This document shows positions 14,828 through 17,949 of a DNA stretch of 17,949 nucleotides, one piece after another. Position 1 is the stretch's first letter. Every line of letters begins with the position of its first letter. The DNA lies in the NCBI GenBank assembly GCA_009392095.1, contig VFHF01000268.1, positions 1 to 17,949 of the forward strand. The letters are read 5' to 3'. The stretch comes from SAR202 cluster bacterium (lineage in GTDB: Bacteria > Chloroflexota > Dehalococcoidia > Lucifugimonadales > UBA3495). The notes beneath the pieces were generated by a model that was not told where the DNA came from, did no database searches, and worked only from the letters and a program-made list of their open reading frames with translations. Made by a program: the position numbers and the translations under genes.

Positions 14828-16282
14828 ATGCAAACTGAAACTGCCTCAAAAGCGCCGGTGATTCAGGGCGTCCGCTACTTCTTGGCCCACACACCTGGTC
14901 TGGTTCAACACGGTTCCAAACCCTCTCGGGACTTGATGCTGGATCCAGGACTGGCGACCGATTTAGCTTCTCATCTCCGCTCTTTCTCAGAGGCCGCTGC
15001 TTATCTTCCCAACCGCGCGTTTCTCGGCGGCATCTACCCGGATGAACTTCTGAAGACTCCTAGGCCGTGGCACAGGTTGACCGGCGAATCCCCCAGGTGG
15101 AACCCCCACGGCGAGATAATGCCCGAAGAAGAATTCTACGGTCTGCTGAAGATCGGCGACTCCTTTGACCTTGTCCGCCTGGATGAGGATTTCATAAAAG
15201 ATATATTGGCCACTTTTGCCGACCACCCATTGATTTCAAAGTATGACCTGGAAAAACTGGGTCAGGGCCACTCCCATTTAAAGATAAAAGAGATGCTCGC
15301 TGAATCGGCGGAGAGGTTACCGCTGCAACTCGGTGACGGACGGACTGTTGGATGTGTAGTTGGAGCCCATGACCAAGACGCCACTCTGACTCCCGACGTG
15401 CTTCTGGAAAACCTGTCCTGTAAGGTCAGCGCCGCAATGGCTTTCCGCACATTGATGTCGCAGCTTGGCACCGACCCCAACGATATACCGTACGTTATCA
15501 ATTGTGGCGAAGAGGCTGTTGGCGAGAGATACCAACGGGGCGGCGGTAATCTGGCCAAGGGAATCGCCGAGATGTGCGGCTGCAGCAATGCCTCAGGATC
15601 GGATGTAAAGGCTTTCTGCTGTGGCCCGGTGCACGCCATGGTTATGGCGGCGGCTTTGGTGAACTCCGGCGTTTACAGGCAGGTGGCGGTGGTGGCAGGG
15701 TGCTCACTAGCAAAGCTAGGTATGAAATTTCGAGGGCATCTGGACCATGACCAACCAGTGTTGGAAGACGTCTTGGCAGCCACGGCAATCATGATTGGCG
15801 AGGACGACGGTATATCACCCAAACTGCGTCTCGACTCCATAGGCAGGCACACGGTAGGCGCCGGGTCTTCTCAGCAAGCAATCATGAAATGTTTGGTCTC
15901 CGAGCCCTTGGAGCGTCTGGGCCTGCGGTTCGGTGATGTGGACAAGTATGCCACAGAACTGCACAATCCTGAGGTGACGGAACCCGGCGGGAGCGGAGAC
16001 GTCCCTTTGCTCAACTACCGTATGATTGCCGCCATGGCCACGGTGAACAAAGAGATTGCCAAGGCCGAAATACCGGCTTTTGTTGAAGAACATGGGATGT
16101 TGGGCTATTCCCCTACCCAAGGCCATATCGCTTCCGCGGTCCCCTTTTTGGCCCATGCAGTGGACCGGATTAAAGCCGGCGAAATGGAACGGGCTATGTT
16201 TTTGGCCAAGGGTAGTTTGTTTCTGGGACGCATGACCCAACTATCGGACGGTATGTCCTTTATCTTAGAAAAGAATCACTAA
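14828..16282 (+). CDS. grdC: GrdC-like subunit (glycine reductase component C, FabH-like)
   Basis: The 484-residue protein starting MQTETASKAPVIQGVRYF matches GrdC, whose N-terminus begins the same way, (x)VLKGAGYVLVHTPD. Further blocks are FLGGIYPDELLKTPRPW (residues 65-81), INCGEEAVGERYQRGGGNLAK, SDVKAFCCGPVHAM with C264/C265 at the FabH-type nucleophile position, GCSLAKLGMKFRGHLDHD, and the C-terminal AKGSLFLGRMTQLSDG. In clostridia GrdC works with GrdD to release acetyl phosphate from the Se-carboxymethyl group on GrdA. A longer open frame from 14753 would overlap the promoter; the shorter start agrees with family length (GrdC about 510) and with the promoter at 14787-14815. The GrdA gene follows by 20 bases. 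No GrdD gene is present in the window. Confidence 0.9.
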   Translation: MQTETASKAPVIQGVRYFLAHTPGLVQHGSKPSRDLMLDPGLATDLASHLRSFSEAAAYLPNRAFLGGIYPDELLKTPRPWHRLTGESPRWNPHGEIMPEEEFYGLLKIGDSFDLVRLDEDFIKDILATFADHPLISKYDLEKLGQGHSHLKIKEMLAESAERLPLQLGDGRTVGCVVGAHDQDATLTPDVLLENLSCKVSAAMAFRTLMSQLGTDPNDIPYVINCGEEAVGERYQRGGGNLAKGIAEMCGCSNASGSDVKAFCCGPVHAMVMAAALVNSGVYRQVAVVAGCSLAKLGMKFRGHLDHDQPVLEDVLAATAIMIGEDDGISPKLRLDSIGRHTVGAGSSQQAIMKCLVSEPLERLGLRFGDVDKYATELHNPEVTEPGGSGDVPLLNYRMIAAMATVNKEIAKAEIPAFVEEHGMLGYSPTQGHIASAVPFLAHAVDRIKAGEMERAMFLAKGSLFLGRMTQLSDGMSFILEKNH

Positions 16283-16302
16283 CTTAGAAGAGGCCGAGCC
16301 TG

Positions 16303-16764
16303 ATGGACCTAAAGAACAAGAAGATCATCGCCCTGGGTGAGCGAGACGGAGTGCAGGGCAGCGCCATTTCGCTGTGCGTCCGGAGCGCTGGCGCTGAAGT
16401 TGTGCTGGACGTGACCCACTGCTTCGTTTGAACCTCCGCCGGTGCGCTTGACCTGGACGGTCAGGATGAGATTAAGCAGGTGGCTGATCGCCTCGGTACG
16501 GAAGGGATGGTGGTGATTCTAGGGACGCCAAACGCCGAAAGTAGCAGGCTATATGGCCTGACCGTTACAGAGGGAGACCCGTCCTGGGCCGGCGTATTGG
16601 CGGGAGCCAACTTGAATCTGCCCGTCTACCACATAACTGAACCCGAGATTAAAGCTCAGATAGACCCTGATATCTATGAAGACCAAGTAGGTTTAACTGA
16701 GATTGTCCTGGATACGGACGAGATTCGTGAGGCCTTGAGCCACGTGCGTAAGGGCGACGCGTAG
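16303..16764 (+). CDS. grdA: GrdA selenoprotein (glycine reductase component A)
   Basis: Reading from ATG 16303 through an in-frame TGA at 16429-16431 gives a 153-residue protein that follows GrdA throughout: MDLKNKKIIALGERDGVQGS, then SAGAEVVLD, THCFVU, TSAGALDLDGQDEIK, VADRLGTEGMVVILGTPNAES, TVTEGDPSWAGVLAGANLNL and HITEPEIKAQIDPDIYEDQVGL. Selenocysteine is residue 43 in C40-F-V-U43, the redox pair that carries the carboxymethyl-selenoether. GrdA from Clostridium is about 157 residues with the same CFVUTAAGAMDLE motif. AGAGG at 16288-16292 is a likely ribosome site, 20 bases after the grdC stop. An ordinary gene caller would see only a 94-residue fragment starting at 16480. Confidence 0.93.
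16447..16465 (+). promoter_or_regulatory. Candidate SECIS hairpin for the GrdA TGA
   Basis: Fifteen bases after the TGA, CTTGACC (16447-16453) pairs with GGTCAGG (16459-16465), one G-T pair, around the 5-base loop TGGAC. Position and G-containing loop suit a bacterial SECIS stem-loop for SelB. Confidence 0.6.
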
Positions 16765-16952
16765 GAGTCTTGGTGGAACTGTAAATTACCATTCCCCAAC
16801 GATAATCCTGTGGGGATACTCGTTCGGAATTAGAGCCGCCTAATCGGATTCGGCAGCATTGGCATTCGCGTATCAGTTCAGGTTCTGATAAGTGCTAGTA
16901 CGGTCGTTGCAGGCTAAGGAACGGTAAGGGTCAAGCTGGTTGGACTTGGTTG
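16765..16952. other. 188-base intergenic region between converging genes
   Basis: This gap separates the end of grdA and the end of the monooxygenase gene. An imperfect inverted repeat TCCCCA/TGGGGA at about 16795-16819 follows the grdA stop but has no T-tract, so no good terminator is seen. The composition falls towards the AT-rich level of the monooxygenase gene. Confidence 0.4.
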
Positions 16953-17949
16953 TCACATCAGGTTCAACTCTGCATATCCGCTTTCAGCAACTTCATTGCA
17001 ACGCTCTCGATAAGAATACTGACTGCCTCTATAAATGGCTATGATTCGCTTTTGCCTACCCTCCAGGTTACTGTTGATGCCAGTCATCCAAGAATCTACT
17101 TGATTGGTCAAAAGGCCTTCACCTTGTTCCAATACGTATTCATGCCAGATGGCAACCGCTTCAGGTGTGGCTTCTGCACGTGTCAGATCTCGTTCTTTCA
17201 TATGCTGCATCAAGTCGGTTATCCATTCGACGTTGAATTCGATACTCCGGGGATTATTCCCTAAGAGTGCATGCGGCCCTAGAATCATAAACAGATTAGG
17301 AAAGTTATGGATCTGGAGGCCTAGAAAGGTCGATAACTCTTGACTCCATTGCTCTTTTAATCTGCACCCGTTAACACCCATGATATTTATTCTGTCGTAA
17401 CTGCCCAGTATCGCATTGAATCCTGTCGCATAGATTATGAGATCAAAATCAAACTCTTTATCAGTTGTTAATATTCCCCTTGGAGTGATCCTCTTGATGG
17501 GTGTTTCGTTTATATCTATAAGCTCGACATTTTCTCGATTGTAGGATTCGTAATATCCTGTTTCGAGAGGAACCCGCCTTGTCCCAAACCCATGATCTTT
17601 GGGAATCAATTTCTCTGCCACTTCAGGATCATTCACGCGCCCTCGAATCTTATCTGCAACGAAATCTGACATAGCCTTGTTAGCGTTCGAATCAGTTAGC
17701 ACATCCATAAAATTCCCCTGCCATATACCGAAACCTTTACTGGCGTAAAGATGCTCCCAAAATTCATATCGTTCTTTTTCTGGAACTTCAAAAGTGTTTC
17801 TTGGGTCAGCAGTATGCAAAAATCCTGCCCGTGTTTGGCCACAAAGCTCAAACATCTCTTTATACCCGGCCCTAATGGCCTTCATCTCATCTGACTTGAT
17901 GTTTGAGTTGTGAAGAGGAGCACACCAGTTCGGTCGACGCTGGAATACA
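16953..17949 (-). CDS. Baeyer-Villiger monooxygenase, C-terminal part (5' end beyond window)
   Basis: The frame stays open to the right edge; residues FQRRPNWCAPLHNSN just inside the edge match the FQRTPNWCAPLHN segment of cyclohexanone-monooxygenase-like enzymes, so the ATG at 17885 is internal and the true start lies beyond the window. About 331 residues are visible: PKDHGFGTRRVPLETGYYESYN, VELIDINETPIKRI, FDFDLIIYATGFNAILG (the conserved ATG motif), LGLQIHNFPNLFMILGPH and QHMKERD. These are FAD/NADPH-dependent enzymes turning ketones into esters or lactones. The N-terminal Rossmann FAD domain and the FxGxxxHxxxW motif are missing only because of the window edge. The stop is TGA at 16953. 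GC content here is about 35-40% in several lines, compared with about 60% in grdC, which suggests separate origin. Confidence 0.9.
   Translation of the reverse strand, partial: VFQRRPNWCAPLHNSNIKSDEMKAIRAGYKEMFELCGQTRAGFLHTADPRNTFEVPEKERYEFWEHLYASKGFGIWQGNFMDVLTDSNANKAMSDFVADKIRGRVNDPEVAEKLIPKDHGFGTRRVPLETGYYESYNRENVELIDINETPIKRITPRGILTTDKEFDFDLIIYATGFNAILGSYDRINIMGVNGCRLKEQWSQELSTFLGLQIHNFPNLFMILGPHALLGNNPRSIEFNVEWITDLMQHMKERDLTRAEATPEAVAIWHEYVLEQGEGLLTNQVDSWMTGINSNLEGRQKRIIAIYRGSQYSYRERCNEVAESGYAELNLM

Noticed and set aside
16480..16764. Stand-alone 94-residue protein
   Set aside because: It is the C-terminal part of GrdA after the selenocysteine TGA, not an independent gene.
1..17949. CRISPR arrays, insertion sequences, transposases or integrases
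   Set aside because: I saw no spaced direct repeats, terminal inverted repeats or recombinase genes in either strand.

Overview
The window looks like a piece of a moderately GC-rich genome from an uncultivated bacterium. The gene mix is MmgE/PrpD, OFA-type MFS, tandem CMD domains, intracellular Asp-box (BNR) proteins, an isocitrate lyase/PEP mutase-fold enzyme, an ACMSD-like amidohydrolase, a Baeyer-Villiger monooxygenase and selenocysteine-containing glycine-reductase-type proteins. It recalls soil or marine Chloroflexota (Dehalococcoidia/SAR202-like). That placement is an inference from gene content only.

Region 1 (1-6365, all minus strand) is a carboxylate or aromatic catabolism-flavoured block: MmgE/PrpD dehydratase-like protein, MFS carrier, double-CMD protein, then two tandem paralogous Asp-box beta-propeller proteins. 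A possible 45-residue ORF lies at 4034-4171. Region 2 (6366-8030) holds a decayed DNA-3-methyladenine glycosylase I gene with two in-frame stops on the plus strand, and a PEP mutase/isocitrate lyase family enzyme on the minus strand. Region 3 (8030-10343) has a small plus-strand protein gene with its own promoter and hairpin terminators on both sides, an amidohydrolase, and a remnant of a tRNA gene (anticodon loop to CCA) that may mark an integration site or a decayed tRNA.

Region 4 (10344-16764) is the most interesting part. It is a divergently arranged cluster related to clostridial glycine/sarcosine/betaine reductase. On the minus strand are a GrdE-like subunit, a GrdB-like selenoprotein read through an in-frame TGA, and a DUF255/YyaL-type protein with a WCGFC thioredoxin motif. 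On the plus strand are a GrdC-like (FabH-fold) subunit, apparently with a near-leaderless promoter, and a GrdA selenoprotein with a CFVU motif, also interrupted by TGA. An ordinary gene caller would split or truncate both selenoproteins. No GrdD (PlsX-like acetyl-phosphate-forming subunit) is visible. The GrdE pyruvoyl-site neighbourhood differs from the clostridial one, and two Cys next to the GrdB selenocysteine are Ser. The cluster is therefore probably a reductase with an unknown substrate or product, perhaps supplied with electrons by the neighbouring thioredoxin-fold protein.

Region 5 (16953 to the right edge) is the C-terminal part of a Baeyer-Villiger/flavin monooxygenase gene. It is clearly more AT-rich than the rest and runs off the window.
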